Part shown: piece by piece, positions 47,383 to 55,789 of the stretch
Layout of the letters: every line of letters begins with the position of its first letter
Position numbering within the stretch: the first letter of the stretch is position 1
From: Microbacterium sp. BH-3-3-3
GTDB lineage: Bacteria; Actinomycetota; Actinomycetes; Actinomycetales; Microbacteriaceae
Direction: 5' to 3'
Assembly (NCBI RefSeq): GCF_001792815.1
Contig: NZ_CP017674.1
Span: 1,488,001 to 1,552,000 of the forward strand
Length of the DNA: 64,000 nucleotides
The notes under the pieces: model-generated
Told to the model about the DNA's origin: nothing
What the model saw: the letters and a program-made list of their open reading frames with translations, nothing else
Database searches by the model: none
Translations under genes and position numbers: made by a program

Positions 47383-47519
47383 GGGAATACCTCATCTCAC
47401 CGGTTCGCAACTCGGCCAACAGTAGCAACACGAGTCACACGTACAACAGGGCGAGTTCCCGCTGTCGCGCCCCATCCTGGGCCCACGACACGCCGTCGGC
47501 GCGGACGCCACGCCCTCGA

Positions 47520-47549
47520 TTGGCAATCTCCGAGATTGTGAAGTAGGCT
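47520..47549 (+). promoter_or_regulatory. Promoter of the tRNA cluster
   Basis: TTGGCA (47520-47525) and TAGGCT (47544-47549) are separated by 18 bp and lie about 48 nt before tRNA-Glu, a good match to a housekeeping sigma promoter. Confidence 0.6.
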
Positions 47550-47596
47550 CGGTCGTCGGCAAGCGAGGATGAAATCGCAAGGTTTCAGGCTCATCC

Positions 47597-47669
47597 GGCC
47601 CCATCGTTTAGCGGCCTAGGACACCGCCCTTTCACGGCGGCAGCACGGGTTCGAATCCCGTTGGGGTCA
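47597..47669 (+). tRNA. tRNA-Glu (anticodon TTC)
   Basis: The 73-nt cloverleaf has acceptor GGCCCCA/TGGGGTC, anticodon stem CCGCC/GGCGG with loop CTTTCAC (TTC) and T-arm CGGGTTCGAATCCCG. CCA is not encoded. Confidence 0.96.
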
Positions 47670-47697
47670 CTTTCCGGTGGAATAACTTAATACGCAT

Positions 47698-47771
47698 GGC
47701 CCTGTAGCGCAGTTGGTTAGCGTGCCGCCCTGTCACGGCGGAGGTCGCGGGTTCAAGTCCCGTCAGGGTCG
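47698..47771 (+). tRNA. tRNA-Asp (anticodon GTC)
   Basis: The 74-nt cloverleaf has acceptor GGCCCTG/CAGGGTC with discriminator G, anticodon stem CCGCC/GGCGG with loop CTGTCAC (GTC), and T-arm CGGGTTCAAGTCCCG. It lies 28 nt after tRNA-Glu. Confidence 0.96.
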
Positions 47772-47784
47772 CTCCACAGCGACG

Positions 47785-47804
47785 GGCCTTCTTTCGAGAA
47801 GGCC
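47785..47804 (+). terminator. Hairpin with TTT tail after tRNA-Asp
   Basis: GGCCTTCT and AGAAGGCC pair around TTCG, a stable tetraloop, and are followed by TTTCG. It probably ends or attenuates the Glu-Asp transcript before tRNA-Phe. Confidence 0.65.
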
Positions 47805-47835
47805 TTTCGTCTCGGAAGCGGCAGACATGCCGCTC

Positions 47836-47908
47836 GGCTCTGTAGCTCAGTTGGTAGAGCGCACGACTGAAAATCGTGAGGTCACGGGATCGACGCCCGT
47901 CGGAGCCA
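47836..47908 (+). tRNA. tRNA-Phe (anticodon GAA)
   Basis: The 73-nt cloverleaf has acceptor GGCTCTG/CGGAGCC with discriminator A, anticodon stem CACGA/TCGTG with loop CTGAAAA (GAA), and D-arm AGCTCAGTTGGTAGAGC. The T-loop reads TCGACGC after ACGGGA, slightly unusual in lacking the common TTC in frame with the stem. Confidence 0.93.
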
Positions 47909-47934
47909 CACGGATGATCATTACGTCATCCCAG

Positions 47935-47968
47935 AAACCCTCGCGGAGCTTCTATCCGCGGGGGTTTT
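47935..47968 (+). terminator. Rho-independent terminator after tRNA-Phe
   Basis: AAACCCTCGCGGA and TCCGCGGGGGTTT form a 13-bp stem with one mismatch around a 7-nt loop, followed by TTT. Confidence 0.8.
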
Positions 47969-48280
47969 GCCTTGCCCGGATTCCGCCTCCTCGAGGCTCG
48001 TCGCCCCCGAGGTCGAGGTTGCCACGGTTCCGCCGTACGCCGGCCCCAGCCCGTTCCACGTGGCCGAACGCCGTTCCTCAGCCGCTCCGCACTGAGCGCC
48101 CCGGCCTCCCCCGCGCTCAGAACCAGTCCGGTAACCGACACCAGGCCGCACAGCGCCCGATCGGCCTGCTCTCGCGGCATCCCCTCTTCTCGACGCAAGC
48201 CACCTCGGCCCCGCCCCACCGCGAACCGCTCCCCACCGAGCGAGATTCCCCAGGGTGCAGCGCACGTCGCCAGACAGCGC
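47969..48280. other. 312-bp stretch without a recognised gene
   Basis: A long open frame runs through this stretch in phase with the exporter, but its residues are Arg/Pro/Ser-rich without family likeness, and the exporter has a better start at 48365. I see no RNA gene or repeat here. Confidence 0.4.
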
Positions 48281-48306
48281 TACTATTTGTTGACTTTTAG
48301 CAAACA
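48281..48306 (+). promoter_or_regulatory. Promoter and MarR-like operator of the DHA2 exporter
   Basis: TACTAT (48281-48286) fits a -10 box. Right behind it an interrupted inverted repeat starts with TTTG and ends with CAAA (48286-48304, TTTGTTGAC...TAGCAAA), an A/T-rich island in G/C-rich DNA. TTTGCTAAA-type repeats are typical MarR-family sites. No MarR gene is next to it in this window. Confidence 0.5.
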
Positions 48307-48364
48307 CCTGGCGCCCGACTCCGCTCGATCGAGTCGCCCGCCGGCCCTTCCCGATGAGGCCCCG

Positions 48365-50425
48365 ATGTCAGACATCACTCGCAATCGCCGCGCGCACACC
48401 GCCGGCACCGACACGGTCATGACCCACCGCATGATCATGTTCGTCATCTTCGGCCTCATGGCCGGAATGTTCCTCTCCGCCCTCGACCAGACGGTCGTCG
48501 GCACCTCGATCCGCACGATCGGCGACGACCTGCAGGGCTTGAGCCTGCAGGCGTGGGTCACCACCGCCTACCTGATCGTCTCGACGATCTCGACGCCCAT
48601 CTACGGCAAGCTCTCCGACATCTTCGGACGCCGTCCGTTGTTCCTGATCGCCATCCTGATCTTCATCATCGGCTCGGTGCTCGCAAGCTTCTCGACCTCG
48701 ATGGTCGAGCTGGCGGCCTTCCGCGCGATCCAGGGCCTGGGCGCCGGCGGCCTGATGTCGATGCCCCTGGCGATCATGGGCGACATCCTCGCCCCGCGCG
48801 AGCGCGCGAAGTACCAGGGCTACTTCCTCGCCGTGTTCGGCATCTCGAGCGTCATCGGTCCGCTCGTCGGCGGCCTGTTCGCCGGTGCCAGCGAGATCCT
48901 GTTCATCACCGGATGGCGCTGGGTGTTCCTCATCAACGTGCCGATCGGCATCATGGCGCTGGCCATCGTCTGGCGGTTCCTGCACATCCCCAAGCAGCCG
49001 CGCGGGTCGGTGCGCATCGACTGGTGGGGCGCCACCACGGTGATCGTCGCCCTCGTGCCCCTGCTGCTCGTCGCCGAGCAGGGCCGCGAGTGGGGCTGGG
49101 GCTCGCCCATCGCCCTCGCCTGCTACGTGATCGGAGCACTCGGCATCCTGGCCTTCGTCATCGCCGAGACGAAGATGAAGGATGACGCACTCATTCCGCT
49201 GAAGCTCTTCCGCTCCCCGACCTTCTCGATGGCGACGGTCATCGGCGTGCTCGTCGGCTTCGGCATGTTCGGCGCGATGCTGACCCTGCCGCTGTACCTG
49301 CAGCTCGTGCTGGGCTCCTCTCCCACGCAGAGCGGCCTCGAGATGCTGCCGATGATCCTCGGCCTGATGGTCGCCTCGATCGCCAGCGGACAGCTCATCG
49401 CCCGCACCGGCCGCTACCGCATGTTCCCGATCCTCGGCACGCTGCTCATGTCGGTCGGCTTCTTCCTGCTGACGTTCCTCAAGTACGACAGCCCGTATTG
49501 GCACGTGGCCATCGCCATGCTCGTCATCGGCCTGGGCCTCGGTCAGCTGATGCAGACGCTCACCATCGCGAGCCAGAACTCGGTCGGGGTGCGCGACATG
49601 GGCGTGGCCACGAGCGGGTCGACGTTCTTCCGCCAGATCGGTGGAACGCTGGGTACGGCCGTGCTGCTGTCGCTGCTGTTCACGCTCATGCCCACGAACG
49701 TGATCGGCTCGTTCTCGGACCGCGCGACCCTCACCGACGCGCTCGACGCCGCCCTCGACCCCACGGTGTCGTCGGCGCCGGCGAACGAGAAGATCATGTC
49801 GACGATCTACGGCCCGATCCTCTCGCAGGTCACCGCGGGCACGACCGCCCAGGTGCAGGCGGGCGTGCAACAGGCGACGGATGCCGCGACCCAGGCGGTC
49901 GCCGCTCAGGTCGCCGCCGGGCAGATCCCCGCCTCGGCGCAGGCCGCGGCGACGCAGACCGCCGTCTCGCAAGCCCTCTCGGCCGCGTCGGCGCAGATCC
50001 AGCAGCAGGTGCCGGTCGCGCGGATCGGCACCGACGGAACGGTGAGCCTGGACTTCTCGAATGCCGGCGAGCGCGCGGCGTTCGTCGACACGGTGGCGAG
50101 CACGCTGGAAGACCAGTTCGCGGCGGGCGGCGACACCTCCGCGCTCGGGGGTGCCGCCCTCGACGACACGTCGTTCCTGGTGGGCGCCGATGCGCGACTG
50201 ACCAAGCCGTTCCTCGTCGGGTTCAACTCGTCGTCGACGACGGTCTACTGGGTCGCGATGTCGGTCGTGCTGCTCGCGTTCGTGCTGTCGCTGTTCTTCC
50301 GCACGCCGCCGCTGCGTGCCAAGTCGGCGCTGCAGGAAGCCGCCGACGAGCGCCGCGGCAAGGACGACGAAGACAAGCGCGCCGAAGAGGCCGCCGCGCA
50401 GACGGGTGCGCTGATCGCGCCCTGA
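48365..50425 (+). CDS. DHA2-type (EmrB/QacA) MFS drug exporter with large outer loop
   Basis: This is a 686-residue proton-driven exporter with 14 predicted helices. Motif C-like GISSVIGPLVGG, motif A GKLSDIFGRRP, and LDQTVVGTSIRTI in helix 1 are typical of DHA2. Between the last two helices (about 455-620) is a long extracytoplasmic Ala/Gln/Thr-rich segment predicted as helical, larger than in most family members. The C-terminal tail (about 650-686) is highly charged. GAGG lies 7 nt before the ATG at 48365. The gene is monocistronic with its own operator and a strong terminator. Drug or metabolite efflux is likely. Confidence 0.9.
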   Translation: MSDITRNRRAHTAGTDTVMTHRMIMFVIFGLMAGMFLSALDQTVVGTSIRTIGDDLQGLSLQAWVTTAYLIVSTISTPIYGKLSDIFGRRPLFLIAILIFIIGSVLASFSTSMVELAAFRAIQGLGAGGLMSMPLAIMGDILAPRERAKYQGYFLAVFGISSVIGPLVGGLFAGASEILFITGWRWVFLINVPIGIMALAIVWRFLHIPKQPRGSVRIDWWGATTVIVALVPLLLVAEQGREWGWGSPIALACYVIGALGILAFVIAETKMKDDALIPLKLFRSPTFSMATVIGVLVGFGMFGAMLTLPLYLQLVLGSSPTQSGLEMLPMILGLMVASIASGQLIARTGRYRMFPILGTLLMSVGFFLLTFLKYDSPYWHVAIAMLVIGLGLGQLMQTLTIASQNSVGVRDMGVATSGSTFFRQIGGTLGTAVLLSLLFTLMPTNVIGSFSDRATLTDALDAALDPTVSSAPANEKIMSTIYGPILSQVTAGTTAQVQAGVQQATDAATQAVAAQVAAGQIPASAQAAATQTAVSQALSAASAQIQQQVPVARIGTDGTVSLDFSNAGERAAFVDTVASTLEDQFAAGGDTSALGGAALDDTSFLVGADARLTKPFLVGFNSSSTTVYWVAMSVVLLAFVLSLFFRTPPLRAKSALQEAADERRGKDDEDKRAEEAAAQTGALIAP

Positions 50426-50432
50426 CGCGTGA

Positions 50433-50483
50433 GACGACGAAGGGGGCGGGGAGTCACGCGGACTCCCCGCCCCCTTCGTCGTC
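50433..50483. terminator. Very long bidirectional terminator
   Basis: A perfect 23-bp stem (50433-50455 with 50461-50483) closes on ACGCG between the convergent exporter and acyl-CoA ligase genes. Confidence 0.88.
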
Positions 50484-50484
50484 G

Positions 50485-52068
50485 TCAGGCCCGCTCGCGC
50501 GCCCGCAGGTCTTTGCGCAGGATCTTGCCCGACGTCGACTTCGGGATGACGTCGATGAACTCCACGCGTCGCACCTTCTTGTGCGGGGCGACCTCCGCGG
50601 CCACGAAGGCCTTCACGTCGTCCTCGGTCAGCTCACTGCCGGGGCCGACCACCACGAACGCCTTGGGGATCTCCTGCTCGTCGTCGTCGAGCACGCCGAT
50701 GACCGCGGCATCCTGGATCTGCGGATGCGAGAGCAGCAGGGCCTCGAGCTCGGCGGGGGCGATCTGGTACCCGTGGTACTTGATCAGCTCCTTGAGGCGG
50801 TCGACGATCGTGAAGTATCCGTCGACGTGGTGCACGCCGATGTCGCCGGTGTGCAGGAACCCGTCGTCGTCGAGGGTCTCGGCCGTGGCATCCGGTCGAT
50901 TCAGGTAGCCGAGCATGACGTTCGGTCCGCGCACCCAGATCTCACCCGGCGCCGTCAGGCCGTCGTCGCCGTGGATCTCGAGTTCGTCGCCCGTCTCGGG
51001 GTCGACGAGCTTCGCCTCGACGTTCGGCAGCAGCACGCCCACCGAGCTCACGGGCATCTCGCCGCCGGCGGGGATCGCGTGCGACACCGGGCTGAGCTCG
51101 CTCATGCCGTAGCCCTGGAAGAAGCGCGCGCCGATGCGGCGCCCGGCGGTCTCGGCGGTCTCGCCGTCGAGGGGCGCCGCCCCCGAGAACACGCTGTGCA
51201 CGCTCGAGAGGTCGAACTCGTCGACCAGGGGGTGCTTGGCCAGCGCGACGGCGATGGGCGGCGCGATGAAGAGGAAGGTGCACCGCTGATCCTGCACCGA
51301 CCGCAGGAACTCCGTCAGGTCGAACCGCGGCATGGTGACCAGGCTCGCCCGCTGCTTGAGGGCGAGGTTCAGCAGCACCGTCATGCCGTAGATGTGGAAG
51401 AACGGCAGCACCGCCAGCACCCGGTCGGCGCTCGAGATCTCGATCACGGGCCGGCACTGGTGCACGTTGGCCACGAGGTTGCGATGCGAGAGCATCACGC
51501 CCTTCGGCACCCCGGTCGTCCCTGACGAGTACGGCAGCACGGCCACGTGCGTCGACGGGTTGAAACGCACCTCGGGCGGCGTGCGCCCCTCGCCCAGCAG
51601 GGAGCGCAGGTCGAGGTGTCCCTCGGCGCCGTCGAGCACGATCACGCGGTCGTCATCGAGTCCCGCGGCCCGCGCGGCGGCGAGCGCCTGCGGCAGCAGC
51701 GGCGACACCGTCACGAGCCAGGTCGCCGCCGCGTCGCGCAGCTGCGTCTCGATCTCGCGCGCGGTGTAGAGGGAGTTGATCGTGGTGACGACGGCGCCGA
51801 GTCTCAGGATGCCGTGGAACACCGTCGCGAAGGCCGGAACGTTCGGGCAGAGCACGGCGACGACGGTGTCGGTGTCGACCCCGCGTGCGGCGAGAGCCCC
51901 GGCGAACCCGTCGACCTGGGCGCGGAGTCCGCCGTAGGTCGTCTCGGCGCCACTGCCCGGGTCGATCAGGGCGACGCGATCGAGATCGTCGTCGGCGAGC
52001 GAGCCGAACAGGTAGTCGTAGATGCTCTGGTCGGGGACGTCGATGCGCGGGAAGGGGCTCTGGTACAC
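50485..52068 (-). CDS. Acyl-CoA ligase of the AMP-binding family (4-coumarate-CoA ligase-like)
   Basis: This 527-residue adenylate-forming enzyme has the P-loop YSSGTTGVPKGVMLSH (about 178-193), FFQGYGMSELSPVSH, GFLHTGDIG, the hinge DRLKELIKYHGYQIAPAELE and the C-terminal catalytic lysine in STSGKILRK. It matches the 4-coumarate/medium-chain acyl-CoA ligase branch and should activate an aromatic or fatty acid with CoA. GTG at 52068 is the start with AAGGAG well placed. It stands alone; the substrate is unknown. Confidence 0.88.
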   Translation of the reverse strand: MYQSPFPRIDVPDQSIYDYLFGSLADDDLDRVALIDPGSGAETTYGGLRAQVDGFAGALAARGVDTDTVVAVLCPNVPAFATVFHGILRLGAVVTTINSLYTAREIETQLRDAAATWLVTVSPLLPQALAAARAAGLDDDRVIVLDGAEGHLDLRSLLGEGRTPPEVRFNPSTHVAVLPYSSGTTGVPKGVMLSHRNLVANVHQCRPVIEISSADRVLAVLPFFHIYGMTVLLNLALKQRASLVTMPRFDLTEFLRSVQDQRCTFLFIAPPIAVALAKHPLVDEFDLSSVHSVFSGAAPLDGETAETAGRRIGARFFQGYGMSELSPVSHAIPAGGEMPVSSVGVLLPNVEAKLVDPETGDELEIHGDDGLTAPGEIWVRGPNVMLGYLNRPDATAETLDDDGFLHTGDIGVHHVDGYFTIVDRLKELIKYHGYQIAPAELEALLLSHPQIQDAAVIGVLDDDEQEIPKAFVVVGPGSELTEDDVKAFVAAEVAPHKKVRRVEFIDVIPKSTSGKILRKDLRARERA

Positions 52069-52141
52069 GGTTCTCTCCTTCGAAAACGGTACGGCGAGGT
52101 GCGGTGCGGTGCGTTCATCCTGACAGCGGACGATGACCCTG

Positions 52142-53338
52142 TCACCCGATGAGGCCGAGCAGCACTCCCCCGGCGGCCCCGACGAGCACCACGGCCCAGG
52201 CCGGTGCCCGGAACGCCGTCAGCAGCACGAAGCCGAGCGCCGCGAGGACGAACGGCCCGGGCCCGGTCACCGCGGTGGTGAAGACGGGGCTGTAGAGCGC
52301 CGCGGCCAGAATGCCGACGACCGCCGCGTTCGCCCCGCGCATCGCCGCGCGGACGCGGGGTCTCCCCCGCAGGGCGTCCCAGAAGGGCAGTACCCCCACG
52401 AGCACGAGGAAACCGGGCACGAAGATCGCGAGCAGCGCGATCGCCGCCCCGGCGACGCCGCCCGGTCCGACGTCCGACACGGCGCCGAGGTAGGCGGCGA
52501 AGGTGAAGAGCGGGCCGGGCACGGCCTGCGCGGCGCCGTACCCGGTGAGGAAGACCTCGGGCGACACCCAGCCGGTCTGGACGACCGCGGCCTGCAGAAG
52601 CGGCAGCACGACGTGGCCGCCGCCGAACACGAGCGCCCCGGAGCGGAAGAACGCGTCGGCGAGCGCGGCGGTGCCCGAGCCCGTCACCGCGACCAGTACC
52701 GGAAGCCCGACCAGGCCGGCGACGGCGAGCACGAGGCAGACGACCGCCATCCGGCGCGACACACCGAACGGCGCGAGAGCGGCCGCGGGCGGCTCGGCGA
52801 CACCGCGCAGCAGCCACAGGCCCGCGACGACCCCGATGACCAGCGCGCCGATCTGCCCGAGTGCGCCGGGCGCGATGAGAGCCACCGCCAGAGCGATGAC
52901 GGCGATGCCCGCGCGGCGGGCGTCGGGGGTCAGGGTGCGCGCCATGCCCCACACCGCGTGGGCGACGATGGCGACCGCGATGATCTTCAGCCCCGAGAGC
53001 ACGCCGTCGTCGACGGGACCGCCCACGAGCGACGCACCCGCGGCGAAGGCGACGAGGATCACGGCCGAGGGCAGCGTGAACGCCACGAACGCGGCGAGCG
53101 CGCCGAGCATCCCGGCGCGCTGCAGACCCATCGCGAAGCCCACCTGGCTCGACGCCGGCCCCGGGAGGAACTGGCAGAGCGCCACCAGGTCGGCGTAGGC
53201 GCGGTCGTCCATCCACCGCCGCCGCGCGACGAGATCGTCGCGGAAATACCCGAGGTGGGCGACCGGGCCGCCGAACGACGTCAGCCCCAGGCGCAGGAAG
53301 GCGAGGAACACCTCGTCCACGCGTCCCGGTCGTTGCAT
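52142..53338 (-). CDS. chrA: Chromate transporter (CHR family), long two-domain form
   Basis: This 398-residue membrane protein has two homologous halves, each starting with the CHR pattern (LRLGLTSFGGPVAHLGYF; FRSGALVFGGGHVVLPLL), plus FLPGPASSQVGFAMG and GYGAAQAVPGPLFTFAAYLG. It is predicted to export chromate or act in sulfate/chromate transport. ATG at 53338 with GAGGA upstream is preferred to an in-frame start at 53368. No chrB-type regulator lies nearby. Confidence 0.88.
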   Translation of the reverse strand: MQRPGRVDEVFLAFLRLGLTSFGGPVAHLGYFRDDLVARRRWMDDRAYADLVALCQFLPGPASSQVGFAMGLQRAGMLGALAAFVAFTLPSAVILVAFAAGASLVGGPVDDGVLSGLKIIAVAIVAHAVWGMARTLTPDARRAGIAVIALAVALIAPGALGQIGALVIGVVAGLWLLRGVAEPPAAALAPFGVSRRMAVVCLVLAVAGLVGLPVLVAVTGSGTAALADAFFRSGALVFGGGHVVLPLLQAAVVQTGWVSPEVFLTGYGAAQAVPGPLFTFAAYLGAVSDVGPGGVAGAAIALLAIFVPGFLVLVGVLPFWDALRGRPRVRAAMRGANAAVVGILAAALYSPVFTTAVTGPGPFVLAALGFVLLTAFRAPAWAVVLVGAAGGVLLGLIG

Positions 53339-53379
53339 GGCCGGATCCTCTCGCCCCGGGGGAAACACCGGGTGAACCG

Positions 53380-54348
53380 TTACGTCAGCGGCACCCGCAG
53401 CAGGTCGTCGACCAGACGCAGAGTGAGGGCGGTGAGGTCCTGATCCGCGGAGACGTCGGCGCCGAGCACCGCGTCGCGGAAGCGCTCCACCTCGGCCACC
53501 ATCGGGTTGGCGGGAGCGGCGACGTCGATGACCTGCGGAGCGGCGTCGCGGGGAGTGATCGTCAGGCGCCTCGGGGCGTCGATCGCATCGATCGAGAGCG
53601 AGGCCGTCTCACCCTGGAGCTCGCTGGGCAGTGCCGTGTCGGTGATCTTCGACCAGGCGACGTCGGCGACGAACCCGTCGTAGGCGGCGAGCGCGCTGCC
53701 CAGCCCGTCGGTGCCCGAGGCGATGCCGACGCGCACGCCGTGAATGCTCCGCGGCGCCCCGAGAAGCCGCACGAGGGCGTGCAGCGGGTACACGCCGAGG
53801 TCGCGCAGGGCGCTTCCCCCGAGCGCGGGATCGAAGATGTTCGTCTGCTCCCCGGCGAGCACGTGGTCGTACCGCGCGGAGCGCTTCTCGTAGCGCAGCG
53901 AGACGCGGCGGAGGTTCCCCAGCCGCGGCAGGGCGTCGCGCACGGCGGCCAGCCCCGGGTCGTACGCCGTGCGCATCGCCTCGAGCAGCACGACGCCGCG
54001 GGAACGGGCGTGCGCGACCGCGGCATCCCAGTCCGCTGCCGTCAGCACGGCCGGCTTCTCGACGAGCACCGGGATGCCGGCATCCACGGCCGTCCGCACC
54101 TGTTCCGCGTGCAGCGCGTTGGGGCTCGCGAGGTAGACGGCGTCGACGTCGGCGGCCGCGAGCAGGTCGTCGAGGCCGACGGCGGTCCCGGGCGCGCCGA
54201 CCGCGTCGGCGAACTCCCGCGCGCGTCGGGGGTCGCGCGAGGCGACGCGCGAGACCTCGATGCCCTCGACCTCCGCCACCGCCTCGGCGAGACGCTCGGA
54301 GATGGTGCTGGTGCCGACGATGCCGATGCCGATGCCGATGCCGATCAT
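53380..54348 (-). CDS. Gfo/Idh/MocA-family oxidoreductase
   Basis: This is a 322-residue NAD(P)-dependent oxidoreductase. The Rossmann loop is unusual: after the start it reads GIGIGIGIVGTSTIS because of a hexanucleotide repeat. VDAVYLASPNALHAEQ, PVLVEKPAVLTAADW (catalytic Lys of EKP) and LRDLGVYPLHALVRLLG follow. It is likely a sugar or inositol dehydrogenase-like enzyme, related to trans-1,2-dihydrobenzene-1,2-diol dehydrogenase-type members. I prefer the ATG at 54348; a start at 54417 would add a repetitive acidic leader. It ends 41 nt from the chrA start, so cotranscription is possible. Confidence 0.85.
   Translation of the reverse strand: MIGIGIGIGIVGTSTISERLAEAVAEVEGIEVSRVASRDPRRAREFADAVGAPGTAVGLDDLLAAADVDAVYLASPNALHAEQVRTAVDAGIPVLVEKPAVLTAADWDAAVAHARSRGVVLLEAMRTAYDPGLAAVRDALPRLGNLRRVSLRYEKRSARYDHVLAGEQTNIFDPALGGSALRDLGVYPLHALVRLLGAPRSIHGVRVGIASGTDGLGSALAAYDGFVADVAWSKITDTALPSELQGETASLSIDAIDAPRRLTITPRDAAPQVIDVAAPANPMVAEVERFRDAVLGADVSADQDLTALTLRLVDDLLRVPLT
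54319..54342. repeat. GATGCC hexanucleotide repeat (4 units)
   Basis: Four tandem copies of GATGCC lie at the start of the oxidoreductase gene (read as GGCATC, Gly-Ile). Slippage here would change the protein by two residues without a frameshift. Confidence 0.8.
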
Positions 54349-54476
54349 GCCCCCATTGTCGCGCGAGTCCTCGCGCCCGTCCTCACCCCCGTCCTCGCGC
54401 CCGTCGAAACCGTTCATCGGCGCCGCGAACCGTCCCGATAGGATCGGCGCGAATCGCCACCCGAGCCCGAGGCACC

Positions 54477-55631
54477 ATGACCACCACCCGAGCCCAGCAC
54501 CGTCGCCGCTCCTCGAGACGCGTCCGTGCCCGCCGCACGCTCGTCGCCGCCGTCGCGGTCGCGGTCATCGCAGCCGGCGTCACCGCTCTCGCTCTGACCC
54601 GCGGGCCCGCCGCCCCACCCGTCGCCGACGAGACCGCCGTGGTCGAGACCCCCACGAGCACCCCGACGCCGACCCCGCCGACGCTGAGCGCCGCCCAGCA
54701 GCTGCTCGCCACGTCGACCGACGCGAGAGCCTGCGCGGTGTCGTACGAGGGAGAAGGCATCGAGATCGCCCCCGTGCTGCAGACCGAGGGCAACCGGTAC
54801 CAGGGCCTGCCGATCCCCCGGACCGCCGGTCGCGTGTTCGCCGGGTGGTACGCCGCGGCCACCGACGCCGCCGCGCTGAACCTCTCCGCGCGACTGAACG
54901 GCGCCGACCTGGTGTCGTGCACCGATCGCGAGCGCACGCTGCACGCCGGGTGGACCTCCCCCGAGGCGAACACGGCCGAGGCCGCCGGCATCCCGATCCT
55001 GATGTACCACCAGTTCACGCGGAACCCGCAGGGCGAAGACACCTGGCTGCGTCTGAACTACGCCTACGTCGGCGACTTCGACGCGCAGATGGCGTACATC
55101 CAGCAGTCCGGCTTCTACCTGCCCACGTGGGACGAGCTGAGCGCGTTCATCGACGGCGCTCTGTACCTGCCGAAGCACTCCGTCATCATCACCGACGACG
55201 ACGCCGACAGCTCCTGGCTCGAGCTCGCCGCACCGATCGTCGACGGGCGCAACCTGCTCACGACCTCGTTCGTCATCACCTCTTCGCGCACCGAGCCCAC
55301 CCCGAACCAGTTCGTGCTGCAGCGCTCGCACACCCACGACCTGCACCGCGCCGGGGCCAACGGCAAGGGCCGCATGGTCAACGACGACGTCGACACGATC
55401 GCTGCAGACCTCGAGAAGTCCGCCGAGATCCTGGGCGCGAAAGAAGTGGTGGCCTACCCGTTCGGTCACTACAACGACACGACGAAAGAGGCGGTGCGAA
55501 AGGCCGGCTTCGAGATGGGGCGCACCGTCGAGCAGGGGTACGTGCGCATCGGCACCGACAAGCTCGCCCTGCCGGTCGTCCGGATGAACTACGGAATGAC
55601 CGTCGATGACCTGAAGGGGTACATCGGCTGA
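54477..55631 (+). CDS. Secreted or membrane-anchored polysaccharide deacetylase (NodB-like)
   Basis: This is a 384-residue protein with an Arg-rich start, one transmembrane or signal helix (21-41), a Thr/Pro linker (about 50-70), an extra N-terminal domain and a NodB-like domain from about 172 (IPILMYHQF). The metal motif is altered: TDDDADSS (D240-D242) replaces the usual TFDDG, and the His ligands are in RSHTHDLH (H285, H287). AYPFGHYND and VVRMNYGM follow. It probably deacetylates a cell-wall or exopolysaccharide sugar outside the cell; the altered motif leaves activity uncertain. Confidence 0.82.
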   Translation: MTTTRAQHRRRSSRRVRARRTLVAAVAVAVIAAGVTALALTRGPAAPPVADETAVVETPTSTPTPTPPTLSAAQQLLATSTDARACAVSYEGEGIEIAPVLQTEGNRYQGLPIPRTAGRVFAGWYAAATDAAALNLSARLNGADLVSCTDRERTLHAGWTSPEANTAEAAGIPILMYHQFTRNPQGEDTWLRLNYAYVGDFDAQMAYIQQSGFYLPTWDELSAFIDGALYLPKHSVIITDDDADSSWLELAAPIVDGRNLLTTSFVITSSRTEPTPNQFVLQRSHTHDLHRAGANGKGRMVNDDVDTIAADLEKSAEILGAKEVVAYPFGHYNDTTKEAVRKAGFEMGRTVEQGYVRIGTDKLALPVVRMNYGMTVDDLKGYIG

Positions 55632-55789
55632 TCAGGATGCCGATTCCCGACGTTTCCGAGGGGATTCCCGTGCTTCGCAGGGGTGGGCATCCGCAGTCTC
55701 CCAGGTAACTCGGCCACAATGCCCAATTGAGCACGCGTCGGCCGGTCTACGCTGTGTACTTCTGTCTCACCGAGAAAACGCGAGCACCT

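Noticed and set aside
47972..48364. Upstream extension of the DHA2 exporter
   Set aside because: Arg/Pro/Ser-rich residues without homology; the promoter-like TACTAT and operator lie inside it and ATG at 48365 starts the conserved protein.
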